Below the pieces are notes generated by a model. That model saw only the letters and a list, made by a program, of their open reading frames with translations. It did no database searches and was not told the origin of the DNA. Of a DNA stretch of 64,000 nt, positions 8,236 through 16,173 are shown in pieces. The stretch is from Bacteroidales bacterium (GTDB taxonomy: Bacteria; Bacteroidota; Bacteroidia; Bacteroidales; P3): contig JAFURZ010000013.1 in NCBI GenBank assembly GCA_017480785.1, forward strand, positions 62,001 to 126,000, given 5' to 3'. The position numbers and the translations under genes are program-made. The first letter of the stretch is position 1. The number at the start of each line of letters is the position of its first letter.

Positions 8236-8266
8236 TTTGCCATATTGATATTATTTTGTAATTTTG
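8236..8266 (+). promoter_or_regulatory. Promoter of the small serine recombinase
   Basis: TTTG (8236-8239) and TAATTTTG (8259-8266) are separated by 19 nt. Predicted transcription begins about 25 nt before the ATG at 8299. Confidence 0.75.
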
Positions 8267-8298
8267 CAACAGACTTAATGATAATAAAAGTTAGCGAT

Positions 8299-8916
8299 AT
8301 GAAAACAATCATCTACGCAAGGGTTTCAACCAACAGCCAAGACTATGAACGACAGATAGCCGACCTTCGGGAGTATGCCAATAGAATGGGTTATGAAGTG
8401 GTTAAGGAGTTCAGCGAGAAAGTGAGCGGTGCAAAGAAAGTTGCCGAGCGTGAGCAGTTGTGCGAGTTGATGAACTATGTACGGGCACACAAAGTAAACA
8501 AAGTGCTAATCTATGAGTGTAGCCGTTTGTCTCGTCGTATCGTGGACTTTCTTTCCATCGTCGAGCAGTTGAATGAACTGAAAGTAAGTTTATATATCCA
8601 TCAAAACGGTTTAGAGACCCTACAGCCCGACGGCACGGTCAATCCAATAGTACAACTGGTGCTGGGTATTATGGCACAATTCAATAGTATGGAACGTGGG
8701 TTGATTCGTTCACGGATGGAAAGCGGCTACAACCATTACCGCAGCGAGGGTGGCAAGGTTGGTCGAAAAGAGGGCTACCGCAAGAGCGATGAGGATATGA
8801 AAGCCCAATACGCCGAGGAAATCAAGTTGCTCAAGAAATCGTACAGCCTCCGCAACGTCAGCAAACTGACTGGTACGAGCGTGAACACGTTGAGAAAGTT
8901 GCAGGTTTTTGTATGA
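8299..8916 (+). CDS. Small serine recombinase (resolvase/invertase family)
   Basis: The ATG at 8299 gives 205 residues beginning MKTIIYARVSTNSQDYERQ, with the nucleophile Ser10 in RVST. The catalytic domain continues with YECSRLSRR (about residue 73) and GIMAQFNSMERGLIRSRMESG, the E-helix arginine region. A C-terminal HTH (KKSYSLRNVSKLTGTSVNTLRKL) binds DNA. The length is that of resolvases and invertases. It could resolve cointegrates or invert DNA within the element. An earlier ATG at 8278 is less likely, because it would add residues before the conserved strand. Confidence 0.9.
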   Translation: MKTIIYARVSTNSQDYERQIADLREYANRMGYEVVKEFSEKVSGAKKVAEREQLCELMNYVRAHKVNKVLIYECSRLSRRIVDFLSIVEQLNELKVSLYIHQNGLETLQPDGTVNPIVQLVLGIMAQFNSMERGLIRSRMESGYNHYRSEGGKVGRKEGYRKSDEDMKAQYAEEIKLLKKSYSLRNVSKLTGTSVNTLRKLQVFV

Positions 8917-8944
8917 TTCTTTTTCAGATGTCCGAAAAATGTTG

Positions 8945-8952
8945 TATATTTG
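8945..8952 (+). promoter_or_regulatory. Candidate -7 box upstream of the recombinase cassette
   Basis: TATATTTG matches TAnnTTTG. The context CCGAAAAATGTTGTATATT is nearly the same as the sequence before the primase-like gene at 6290-6310. The two operons may therefore share a regulator. No clear -33 element is seen. Confidence 0.45.
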
Positions 8953-8956
8953 AGAT

Positions 8957-9130
8957 ATGACTACAAAGAACAACAGCCCGTAGCAACAGGGACAGAGAAA
9001 AACAGGTCGATGCTTACCTACACCGAACAGAAGACTCCAGACAGGCGACCACTTGTTTGAAGAGGTGGAAAAGCGAATAACCGCCGAAGAGCGGAGATTA
9101 GCATTTTACGGAAATGCTGAATATATCTGA
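8957..9130 (+). pseudogene. Short ORF interrupted by an amber codon
   Basis: The ATG at 8957 opens MTTKNNSP and then meets TAG at codon 9. The same frame stays open afterwards to TGA at 9128, with a plausible helical end (HLFEEVEKRITAEERRLAFY). It could be a decayed small gene of the recombinase cassette. Alternatively, the first 8 codons may be a leader peptide. I do not recognise a family. Confidence 0.3.
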
Positions 9131-9275
9131 ATCGAAGAGGATTCTAAATGCTGGTGACAGGAAATATACGGACGAGGAAATCAAACTGATTCGAGAGTAT
9201 GTTTACTTTGTTGCGAAGATACAAGTTGAAATAGAAAACGGTAATCTAAATAATATTGAAAATGAGACAGTTTAA
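9114..9275 (+). CDS. Small helical protein ahead of the large recombinase
   Basis: This is a 53-residue ORF starting MLNISESKRILNAGDRKYTD. KYTDEEIKLIREYVYFVAKI is predicted to be a helix. Its stop overlaps the start of the recombinase gene (ATG 9262) by 14 nt, which suggests translational coupling. From general knowledge, a short protein with a YTDEEIKLIR-type motif often precedes serine recombinases in Bacteroidetes elements. Its role is unknown; a recombination directionality or regulatory protein is possible. Confidence 0.65.
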   Translation: MLNISESKRILNAGDRKYTDEEIKLIREYVYFVAKIQVEIENGNLNNIENETV

Positions 9276-11169
9276 TACAATTGAAGCAGAAAATGTTATC
9301 CTTTACTGCCGTGTGAGCAGCGAGGAGCAAGCCGAGGGCAGTTCTCTCGACTATCAAGAGATGGCGTTGAAATCATACTGTGCCAATCATAGTTACAACG
9401 TTATTATGACGAAGAAGGAAGACCATTCCGCGAAATCGTACAACCTCGACCGTCCCGAACTGAAAGGCATCCTTGACTATTGCCGACATCACAAGGGGCA
9501 AGTAAACAAAGTGCTGTTCCTACGGTGGGACAGGTTCGCTCGTAATCTTGAGTTTGCCTCAAAATACAAGCGTATCTTTATAGACGAACTGGGAGTTGAG
9601 ATAAACGCCGTTGAAAACCCAATCGACTTTCACGGCACGGAATGGAGTACGATGCTCGGCATCTATTGTGGTGTCGCCCACACCGAGGACGAGAAGATAG
9701 CCAAAAGGACGAAAGACGGCATCCACGGCTCGCTTCTGAAGGGGAAATGCTGCAACAAAGCACCGAGAGGTTATAAGAACGTGCGTAATGCGAAACACGA
9801 TACAGAAGTAGTCTTTGACCCTATCGCTGCACCAAAAGTGAAAGAGGCTTTCGCTGCGGTAGCAAGTGGCACGGAGTGCCCTAACAGAGTTAGACAACGG
9901 CTATTCCCCAAGATGGGGAAGTCCACATTTACCGATATGCTTCACAATGTTTTCTACATTGGGAAAATCCGTGTACCAGCCTACAATGGCGAACCAGAGC
10001 AGATTGTGGATGGGTTGCATGAAGCGTTGATAGACCTTGAAACCTTCTACAAGGTACAAGATGTTGTTAGCGGTAGGGAGAAGAACACACCCAAGTTGAG
10101 AACCAAACTACCACACCCCGACTTCTTCCTTCGCCCATATCTTGTATGTCCGATTTGCGGTCACGCCATCACCGCCTCACACAGTCGAAGCAGAAACGGT
10201 AACAAGTATGCCTACTACCACTGTTCGCACGACCAAAAGCACCTACGAGTAAGAGCAGAGCAGGTCAATGAGGGTTTCGCCCGATATGTCGGGTCTCTCA
10301 AACCAAACGCAACGGTACTGAAATACTACGAGGAAGCCTTGAACGATATACGTATGGATGAGCAACGCGACGTGAGAACGTCCATTCAAGGCATAGAAGA
10401 CGAGATATCCAAGTTACAAGGGCGTATTGATAAGGCGATGGACGCATACCTTGACAACGAGATAACCAGTGAGGAAAAACAGAGTATGGTAGCACGGTAC
10501 AACCGTGATATAGCAAGGAAAGAGCAGCAGTTAGAGGCATTGAAAGCAGCGAACAGAACCAAACTCGAACCGAAATTGGGGTATGCAATATCTCTGATAG
10601 ACAATATGAAATGGGTTGTTGAGGATGCTCCCACAGAGGCAAAGTTGAGGCTGTTAAGTTCAATGTTTCCCAAGAAAATCGTGTATGACGGTGAAAGTTA
10701 TCGAACCGCTACGTTCAACAAGGTGCTTGATTTAATCTACCAACAAACCAACGAGTTACGAGGGTCAAAAAAAGTAAAGGAGGGCAAATCGTCTGATTTG
10801 TCCTCCTTAGTGCCCGGAACAGGACTTGAACCTGCACTCCTCTCGAAATACGCACCTGAAACGTACGCGTCTACCAATTCCGCCATCCGGGCTCTTTGTG
10901 GTGTTCTTTTGGTGCCCAGGACAAGACTTGAACTTGCACGCCTTAATCGGCACTACCCCCTCAAAGTAGCGTGTCTACCAATTCCACCACCTGGGCTGAA
11001 ATGTGCTCCCTTTTTTCTAGCGAAAGCGGGTGCAAAAGTACAAACATTTTCCGACATGGCAAAACTTTTTTCACAAAAAAAGCTTGCAGGAAACAGAAAA
11101 AGATATATATCAAACACTTGCAACTACTCTTTTTTCTTCCCGCTGGTCAATTGCCAAAGGCATAACTGA
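9262..11169 (+). CDS. Large serine recombinase; frame runs on through tRNA genes
   Basis: The ATG at 9262 (MRQFNTIEAENVILYCRVSS) puts the catalytic Ser in RVSS at residue 19. The domains are a resolvase-type catalytic domain (to about 150), a recombinase domain (about 160-270), and a zinc ribbon with CPICGH and a YYHCSHD partner (about 295-330). A coiled coil follows (about 370-440). The last residues that look genuine are near LIYQQTNELRG (about 500). From about base 10811 the frame reads antisense through two tRNA-Leu genes, giving the artefactual VPGTGLEP peptide, and only stops at 11169. The native stop was probably lost when the element joined the chromosome here. It is the likely integrase of the AT-rich block. 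Confidence 0.85.
   Translation: MRQFNTIEAENVILYCRVSSEEQAEGSSLDYQEMALKSYCANHSYNVIMTKKEDHSAKSYNLDRPELKGILDYCRHHKGQVNKVLFLRWDRFARNLEFASKYKRIFIDELGVEINAVENPIDFHGTEWSTMLGIYCGVAHTEDEKIAKRTKDGIHGSLLKGKCCNKAPRGYKNVRNAKHDTEVVFDPIAAPKVKEAFAAVASGTECPNRVRQRLFPKMGKSTFTDMLHNVFYIGKIRVPAYNGEPEQIVDGLHEALIDLETFYKVQDVVSGREKNTPKLRTKLPHPDFFLRPYLVCPICGHAITASHSRSRNGNKYAYYHCSHDQKHLRVRAEQVNEGFARYVGSLKPNATVLKYYEEALNDIRMDEQRDVRTSIQGIEDEISKLQGRIDKAMDAYLDNEITSEEKQSMVARYNRDIARKEQQLEALKAANRTKLEPKLGYAISLIDNMKWVVEDAPTEAKLRLLSSMFPKKIVYDGESYRTATFNKVLDLIYQQTNELRGSKKVKEGKSSDLSSLVPGTGLEPALLSKYAPETYASTNSAIRALCGVLLVPRTRLELARLNRHYPLKVACLPIPPPGLKCAPFFLAKAGAKVQTFSDMAKLFSQKKLAGNRKRYISNTCNYSFFFPLVNCQRHN
10765..10808 (-). terminator. Terminator of the tRNA-Leu pair
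   Basis: On the minus strand AAGGAGGACAAAT pairs with ATTTGCCCTCCTT around CAGACG, with one G·T pair, and is followed by TACTTTTTTT. It lies 2 nt past the 3' end of tRNA-Leu(CAG). It is also inside the open frame of the recombinase on the other strand. Confidence 0.75.
10811..10892 (-). tRNA. tRNA-Leu (anticodon CAG)
   Basis: The minus strand starts GCCCGGATGGCGGAATTGGT and ends TTCCGGGCA, so the 7-bp acceptor stem closes. The anticodon stem TACGT/GCGTA encloses TTCAGGT, giving anticodon CAG. A variable arm of the class II type is present and the T-loop is TTCAAGT. CCA is not encoded. Confidence 0.93.
10910..10996 (-). tRNA. tRNA-Leu (anticodon GAG)
   Basis: The minus strand starts GCCCAGGTGGTGGAATTGGT and the acceptor stem closes with CCTGGGC. 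The anticodon loop TTGAGGG lies in the stem CTACT/GGTAG, giving GAG. The long variable arm fits tRNA-Leu, and the last three bases encode CCA. It is the first gene of the two-tRNA transcript. Confidence 0.92.
11033..11064 (-). promoter_or_regulatory. Promoter of the tRNA-Leu pair
   Basis: On the minus strand TACTTTTG (11040-11033) is the -7 box. TTTTG at 11064-11060 lies 19 nt upstream. Transcription would start about 30 nt before the first tRNA. Confidence 0.75.
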
Positions 11170-11815
11170 CGATATTTGACCCCATCCGGAGCGCTTTTTG
11201 GCGGGTGGCGGCACTGTCGTTGTGCACGTCGGCATCCTCCCATCCGTCGCCCAAATCGCACTCCCATGTGAAGAAGCACACCAGCCGTCCTTCCCAGATG
11301 AGGCCGTAGCCTTTGGGGGGCAGGTTGTCGTGCTCGTGAATCTTGGGCAAGCCGTTGGGGAAGTCGTACTTCTGATGGTAGACGGGGTGGGTGAAAGGCA
11401 GTTCCACAAAGTCGAGCTCGGGGAACACCTTTTTCATCTGCGGCACGATGAACTCGCGCAGGCCATAGTTGTCGTCGATATGCAGGAAACCGCCGCCGAT
11501 GAGGTAGTTGCGCAGATTCTGCGCCTCACGGTCGCTGAACTGCACGTTGCCGTGACCGGTCATGTGCACGAAAGGGTAGTTGAAGAGCTCGGCGCTGCCC
11601 ACGTCGACAGTGGCGGGTTGCGGATTGAGGCCCATCTGCTGGTCCTGGTTGCAGAAGGCCACCAGGTTGGGCAGCGACGTGGGGTTGGCGTACCAGTCGC
11701 CCCCGCCGCCGTATTTGAGCAAGGCCAGCTGCGGCTGGCAATAAGCCTCGTTTCCACCCCCTCTCCAAAGGGCGATGGGTGTGGTCAGCAGAATAATCAG
11801 CAATATCTTTTTCAT
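11147..11815 (-). CDS. DUF4159 family secreted protein
   Basis: The ATG at 11815 gives 222 residues with a signal peptide (MKKILLIILLTTPIAL). The rest matches the DUF4159 pattern. LLKYGGGGDWYANPTSLPNL starts the domain, HMTGHGNVQFSDREAQNLRN follows, and GGGFLHIDDNYGLREF is the characteristic segment. In Bacteroidetes the family is small, exported and of unknown biochemical function, with a glutamine-amidotransferase-like fold suspected. The start overlaps the stop of rsmE by 4 nt, so it is translated with the upstream RNA-modification genes. The stop is near the tRNA promoter region. Confidence 0.85.
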   Translation of the reverse strand: MKKILLIILLTTPIALWRGGGNEAYCQPQLALLKYGGGGDWYANPTSLPNLVAFCNQDQQMGLNPQPATVDVGSAELFNYPFVHMTGHGNVQFSDREAQNLRNYLIGGGFLHIDDNYGLREFIVPQMKKVFPELDFVELPFTHPVYHQKYDFPNGLPKIHEHDNLPPKGYGLIWEGRLVCFFTWECDLGDGWEDADVHNDSAATRQKALRMGSNIVSYAFGN

Positions 11816-12534
11816 AGGCGGTCGTTGATGAAGTTGAACGCAGCGACGGCATAGAGTGCCGCCGTCTCGGTGCGGAGGCGGCTGGGCCCGAGGCTCACGG
11901 GCTGATAGCCGTGCTCCAGCGCCAGGGCTATCTCCTCGGCCGAGAAGTCGCCCTCGGGGCCTATAAGCACCATGGCATCGCGGCCGGGTTGCAGCGCGTC
12001 GGCCAACGGGACGCGCGGCTGGTCGGACTCGCAGTGGGCGATGAGTTTGAGTGGAGAGTGGAGAGCGGAGAGCGGAGAGTGAAGCCAGTCGCGCAGCGAC
12101 GTGGCGGGGTTGATGCGGGGCAACCAGATGCGGAGGCTCTGCTTCATGGCGCTGACGGCTATCTTCTGCAGCCGCTCGGTCTTGAGGAAGGAGCGCTCGG
12201 AGTGGTCGCAGTCGAGCAACGTAATCTCCCCCACCCCTATTTCTACCGCCTTCTCCACCAGCCACTCCATGCGCGACGGGTTCTTGGTGGGCGCCACCGC
12301 CAGGTGAACGGAGAGTGGAGCGTGGAGAGTGGAGCGTGGGCTTTTGCACTCCACAACGCAACCCTTGTCGTCGGCCTCCACCACCTGGCAACAATACATA
12401 TTGCCACAGCCGTCGGTGACATGGAGCTCGTCGCCCTCACGCAGGCGTAGCACGCGCACGGCGTGGCGGCTCTCCTCGGCGTCGAGGGTGCAGTAGCCGT
12501 CGGGGGTGATGTCCTTATTGTAAAACAGTTGCAT
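11812..12534 (-). CDS. rsmE: 16S rRNA m3U1498 methyltransferase RsmE
   Basis: The 240-residue length is normal for RsmE, which methylates N3 of U1498 in 16S rRNA using SAM. The N-terminal PUA-like region has SRHAVRVLRLREGDEL. The SPOUT domain has PTKNPSRMEWLVEKAVEIGV, the SAM-knot LIGPEGDFSAEEI (about 190-203), and the C-terminal PSRLRTETAALYA. Two inserts are odd: SPRSTLHAPLS (about residue 65) and HSPLSALHSPL (about 155). Both are encoded by 7-nt tandem repeats and lie between conserved blocks. The start overlaps the end of the beta-helix gene by 20 nt. Confidence 0.95.
   Translation of the reverse strand: MQLFYNKDITPDGYCTLDAEESRHAVRVLRLREGDELHVTDGCGNMYCCQVVEADDKGCVVECKSPRSTLHAPLSVHLAVAPTKNPSRMEWLVEKAVEIGVGEITLLDCDHSERSFLKTERLQKIAVSAMKQSLRIWLPRINPATSLRDWLHSPLSALHSPLKLIAHCESDQPRVPLADALQPGRDAMVLIGPEGDFSAEEIALALEHGYQPVSLGPSRLRTETAALYAVAAFNFINDRL
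12049..12083. repeat. 7-nt tandem repeats inside rsmE (copy 1)
   Basis: Five consecutive 7-nt units of the form GAGTGGA/GAGCGGA encode the HSPLSALHSPL insert of RsmE. The same unit occurs in four other coding positions in this window. Confidence 0.8.
12310..12340. repeat. 7-nt tandem repeats inside rsmE (copy 2)
   Basis: GGAGAGT and GGAGCGT alternate for about four units and encode SPRSTLHAPLS in RsmE. Confidence 0.75.
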
Positions 12535-13984
12535 TGCCGTTGATTTCGTAATGGATGGGGTGCTTGGACTTGAAGGGATAGGTGGTGAAGGCGAGCGGTA
12601 TCTTGACCAGACGACCGTTGGAGCGCATCATCGTCACCCCGTTGAGCTTCACCTCGCTGAGATAGCCTATCTCACGCTTGAGGTCGTCACGGTTGTCGCA
12701 GGGGTCGAAGACATAGACGCGACCGACCGTCAGCGGCACGACAATATCCAGACCGTCGACATAGAGGTTGGGCCAACACTTCTCCTGCAGCTCGGGGCGC
12801 GGGTTGTCGGCGGTGTCGAGCAGGTTGACCCGCACGAGGTAGTGGTAGCGAGGCGAGAGCTCCCATGTGCAGCTGTGCATCTCGATGTCGAAGGGGGTAT
12901 AGGCGTTGTAGCTGGAGCGGATGCGCATGGGGATATAGTTCTTGAAGTAGCAGTGGTCGAACACCGCCTTGCCGTAGAACGAGGTGAGGAGCGTCTGGCG
13001 TCCTTCGAGGGTGCAGTTCTCGAGCAGCACGTCGCGACCGTAGCAGTGGATGTCGAAGCGGTCCACATGGCAGTTCGACAGGTGGGTGCGGTTGAGGTTG
13101 TTGGTGCCGAACACCCCCCAGTTGCCCCAGGCCACGATATTGTGGAAATGGGCATCGTAGAGGTTGTTGCACGAGAAGGCATAGCCATACACGTCGGGCC
13201 GTCCCTTGCCGGAGTAGGTGCCTTCGACCTCGATGCCGTCCAGGGTGACGCGCGCGCTGTTGCTGATGCTGAAGATACCGTCGGCAATCATCTTGCTCTT
13301 GGGCGTGGTGACGCGCGCATGCTCCACCAGCACGTTGTACTGTCCGCCGACCGAGATGAGGGTGGTGCGGTAGGAGCAGCCCTTGGCGCGGTGCATAGTG
13401 ATGTTGCGGAAGGTCTTCTGCGCTGTGTCGACGGCGACATAGGAGGCCTTGAGGCGCGTGGAGTCGGTGCCCCACGGCATGACGGGGGCGTTCTGCCCCA
13501 TGCCGTCGTGCACCACCAGCAGGTCGGCCCGATACTGCATGTAGCCGAAGCCGCGGCGCTCGGTCCAGGGCTTCTGGTCGTTGAGGATGAGCAGGTGCCA
13601 CCCGTCGGCCAGCTCGGGCACCGAGCGGAAGTCGAGCCCGTCGACCAACGTCTTCTCCAGCGCGAGGGGCTCGGACGGCTGCGTCAGCGAGAAGAGGGCG
13701 CCGTGGTGGGCATGGTTGGTCACGTAGAGCACCAGCCCCTTGAAGTCGGTGTGGCGCCCCAGGGGGATGGACTTCCAGCTGGGCGGCAGCTCCAGTTCCA
13801 AGGTGTCGATGCCGCTGTAGTCCACCTCCACCCCTTGCCGCAGGGCCTCCACATGGGCATTGTAGAGGGCGAAGTAGCGGCCCATACCCGACGTAGCCTC
13901 GCGCAGCCCGTAGTCGAGGGGCGACACCTGGGCAGAAGCCGTCAGGCCGAGGCATAACAAAACATATATCAACTGTCTTTTCAT
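12515..13984 (-). CDS. Secreted right-handed beta-helix protein
   Basis: The product has 489 residues with a signal peptide ending at LTASAQ. From about residue 150 there are repeated short strands with Asn/Ser/Val ladders, for example [40 protein letters not shown] and [14 protein letters not shown]. This is the pattern of a parallel beta-helix (pectate-lyase-like) fold. No catalytic set could be assigned. The gene is wedged between mnmA (4-nt overlap) and rsmE (20-nt overlap). It is probably cotranscribed with RNA-modification genes without any obvious functional link. It may be a surface or periplasmic polysaccharide-binding protein or lyase. Confidence 0.75.
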   Translation of the reverse strand: MKRQLIYVLLCLGLTASAQVSPLDYGLREATSGMGRYFALYNAHVEALRQGVEVDYSGIDTLELELPPSWKSIPLGRHTDFKGLVLYVTNHAHHGALFSLTQPSEPLALEKTLVDGLDFRSVPELADGWHLLILNDQKPWTERRGFGYMQYRADLLVVHDGMGQNAPVMPWGTDSTRLKASYVAVDTAQKTFRNITMHRAKGCSYRTTLISVGGQYNVLVEHARVTTPKSKMIADGIFSISNSARVTLDGIEVEGTYSGKGRPDVYGYAFSCNNLYDAHFHNIVAWGNWGVFGTNNLNRTHLSNCHVDRFDIHCYGRDVLLENCTLEGRQTLLTSFYGKAVFDHCYFKNYIPMRIRSSYNAYTPFDIEMHSCTWELSPRYHYLVRVNLLDTADNPRPELQEKCWPNLYVDGLDIVVPLTVGRVYVFDPCDNRDDLKREIGYLSEVKLNGVTMMRSNGRLVKIPLAFTTYPFKSKHPIHYEINGNATVLQ

Positions 13985-15060
13985 ACAATCATTCCTGTGG
14001 CCACCACCAGGTGGGCGTCGTTGTCGTAGATGGTGGCATACTGCCCGGCGGCGATGCCGTGGATGGGGTCGTCGCTGTCAATCCGCACCAGCCCGTCGGG
14101 CAGCGCGGTGAGGTGCCCCTGATGGAATTCAGGGGTGTGGCGTATCTTGAACTTGACCTCCCGCCCTTCGGGCGATATCCCCAAATCCCCTTCCGGCCAC
14201 GTGCCGCTCAGCAGGTGGAACCCCATCAGGGTGATTTCCTTGCCGTAGGCCGTCGCGGGGTCGTAGCCCTGGCTGACGTAGAGCACGTTCTCCTCGATGT
14301 CCTTGCGCACCACGAACCAGGGGCCGCCGCTGAGGAACAAACCCTTGCGCTGGCCGATGGTGTGGAACCAGTAGCCGCGGTGGGTGCCCAGCACACGTCC
14401 GGTCTCCAGCTCCACTATCTTGCCCTCGCGCTCGCCCAGGTAGCGGCGCAGGAAGTCGTTGTAGTTAATCTTGCCCAGGAAGCAGATGCCCTGCGAGTCC
14501 TTGCGGGTGGCCGACGGGAGGGCGGCGGCGGCGGCGATGGCGCGCACCTCGCTCTTCATCAGCCCCCCGATGGGGAACATCAGGCGGCTGATTTGCCCGT
14601 AGTCCAGCTGCGAAAGGAAGTCGGTCTGGTCCTTCACCGGGTCCTTGGCGGTGGCCAGGAAAAGCCTATTGCCGATGTCGGCGGTACGCGCATAGTGCCC
14701 CGTGGCGATGCGGTCGTAGTCCTTGCCGCGACGGTCGACGAAGGCGCCGAACTTGATGAGCTTGTTGCACATCACGTCGGGGTTGGGCGTCAGGCCCTTG
14801 CGCACGGTCTCGATGGTGTAGCTCACCACCCCCTCCCAATACTCCTTGTGCAGGTTCACCTCCTCGAAGCGGCAGCCATAGTGCCGCGCCAGCCACTGCG
14901 TGATTTCTATGTCCTCCTCGGCAGGGCAGTCGATGTAGCCCTCCTCGTCCTCCATGCCTATACGTATATAATATATGTCGGGCGTGATGCCCTGCTCCTT
15001 CAGCAGGTGCACCACCACCGAGCTGTCTACGCCCCCCGAAACCAGTGCTGCAACGTTCAT
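13981..15060 (-). CDS. mnmA: tRNA-specific 2-thiouridylase MnmA
   Basis: The product has 359 residues. It adds sulfur to U34 of tRNA-Lys, tRNA-Glu and tRNA-Gln, with ATP activation of the base. The PP-loop SGGVDSS is at residues 8-14. The two catalytic cysteines are C98 in NPDVMCNK and C193 in SQGICFLG. The tRNA-binding [15 protein letters not shown] and a C-terminal beta-barrel follow. Start and stop fit the family length. It heads the minus-strand run mnmA, beta-helix protein, rsmE, DUF4159, each joined by short overlaps. Confidence 0.96.
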   Translation of the reverse strand: MNVAALVSGGVDSSVVVHLLKEQGITPDIYYIRIGMEDEEGYIDCPAEEDIEITQWLARHYGCRFEEVNLHKEYWEGVVSYTIETVRKGLTPNPDVMCNKLIKFGAFVDRRGKDYDRIATGHYARTADIGNRLFLATAKDPVKDQTDFLSQLDYGQISRLMFPIGGLMKSEVRAIAAAAALPSATRKDSQGICFLGKINYNDFLRRYLGEREGKIVELETGRVLGTHRGYWFHTIGQRKGLFLSGGPWFVVRKDIEENVLYVSQGYDPATAYGKEITLMGFHLLSGTWPEGDLGISPEGREVKFKIRHTPEFHQGHLTALPDGLVRIDSDDPIHGIAAGQYATIYDNDAHLVVATGMIV

Positions 15061-15146
15061 TTATCAGGTCGAAAAATTATGTTAATATAACGCAAAAAAG
15101 GCATCCTTATTGTGCATTTTCTTATTCGTCATGTTTTCAGGCCGAT

Positions 15147-15251
15147 AAACCACCTTTCTACTACCACCGTGGTAGTCGGTGGTAAGTCCTTGGTAAGTCG
15201 ATGGTAAGTCGATGGTAAGTCGACGGTAGGGGGAGGGTGGCAGGTGGGGTG
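15147..15251. repeat. 11-nt tandem array (GGTAAGTCGAT unit)
   Basis: Five to seven units with strict 11-nt spacing run from about 15171 (GGTAAGTCCTT, GGTAAGTCGAT twice, GGTAAGTCGAC, then GGTAGGGGGAG and GGTGGCAGGTG). Just before them CTACCAC and GTGGTAG form a small inverted repeat around one C. The stretch lies between the start of mnmA and the stop of the EamA gene. A closely related unit (GGTAAGTCGTT) makes the array at 47.8 kb. Confidence 0.8.
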
Positions 15252-15261
15252 CGGTCAAGTG

Positions 15262-16164
15262 TCAGATTGTCGTCTTGTTGCGGTTGCGGTGGGTGAGCAC
15301 CACGATGACGACGGCGGCAAGTATCAACAATATACCCACAAGGAGGCGCGGGCCGAAAGGCTCGCCGAAGACGAGGACGCCGATGAGGACGGCGGTGGTG
15401 GGCTCAAGGGCGCCGAGGATGGCGGTGGGCGTGCTGCCGAGGTACTTGGCGGCATAGACCATCATCACCAGCGCCATGATGGCAGGCACCACGGCCAGCC
15501 ACCCCACCCAGAACCACGCCGTGGACGTGGGCGGCAGCATCAGCCGCTGGCCGCTCGCCAGCGCATAGAACGCCATGCCGGCGGCACAGCAGAAGAGTAC
15601 GTAGAAGTTAATCTTGAAGGAGGACATGTGGAGGGGGCTCTTGTCGACGACCACGATGTAGAGGGCATAGGTGAGCGCCGAGACGAGGACCAGGACGACC
15701 CCCAGCAGGCTGAGGGTGCCCCCGGCGTCGCCCCAGTAGAGCAACAGGACACCAGCCAACGAAAGCACAATGGAGAGCACCATGCCCCAGCGGATACGCT
15801 CACGGAAGAAAACAATCATAATGACGAAAGTCATCACGGGGTAGGTGAACAGGATGGTGGAGGCCACGCCGGCGGGCATGTGGTGGAAGCTGAGGTAGAG
15901 GGTCAGCGAGGAGCCGATGAAGAGGAGCCCGAGGGTGAGGAGGGTGCGCAGCTCACGGCCGGTGACGCGCAGGCTCTCCCTGTGGCTCAGTGCCTTGACA
16001 CACATCACCACGGCAATGATGACCCAGGCGAGCCCGAAACGGTAGAAAAGAACCGAGGGCGTGTTCATGCCCTCGGCGTAGAGATTCAAGGCACCTAGCG
16101 GATTGGTGCCATAGCAGACTGCCGCTCCTATGGCACACAGGATGCCGATTAGTTTCTTGTTCAT
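15262..16164 (-). CDS. EamA/DMT family transporter
   Basis: The product has 300 residues and ten predicted membrane helices in two homologous EamA halves (about 1-140 and 150-295). Typical motifs are YRFGLAWVIIA at the end of the first loop, VASTILFTYPVMTFVI, and GALEPTTAVLIGVLVFGEP near the C-terminus. It likely exports small metabolites such as amino acids or purines, but the substrate cannot be read from sequence. It follows ftsZ by 9 nt and may be transcribed from the tail of the dcw cluster. Confidence 0.9.
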   Translation of the reverse strand: MNKKLIGILCAIGAAVCYGTNPLGALNLYAEGMNTPSVLFYRFGLAWVIIAVVMCVKALSHRESLRVTGRELRTLLTLGLLFIGSSLTLYLSFHHMPAGVASTILFTYPVMTFVIMIVFFRERIRWGMVLSIVLSLAGVLLLYWGDAGGTLSLLGVVLVLVSALTYALYIVVVDKSPLHMSSFKINFYVLFCCAAGMAFYALASGQRLMLPPTSTAWFWVGWLAVVPAIMALVMMVYAAKYLGSTPTAILGALEPTTAVLIGVLVFGEPFGPRLLVGILLILAAVVIVVLTHRNRNKTTI

Positions 16165-16173
16165 ATCACCCGT

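Noticed and set aside
11816..12394. N-terminal extension of the DUF4159 frame into rsmE
   Set aside because: The extension is low-complexity shadow sequence of rsmE. The ATG at 11815 begins a proper signal peptide.
12551..13957. Long plus-strand frame opposite the beta-helix gene
   Set aside because: The composition is that of an antisense shadow, with no start context or homology. The minus-strand gene is part of an overlapping operon.
15171..15251. CRISPR array
   Set aside because: The 11-nt units are direct tandem copies with no spacers, and no cas genes are present. No other CRISPR-like pattern was seen in the window.
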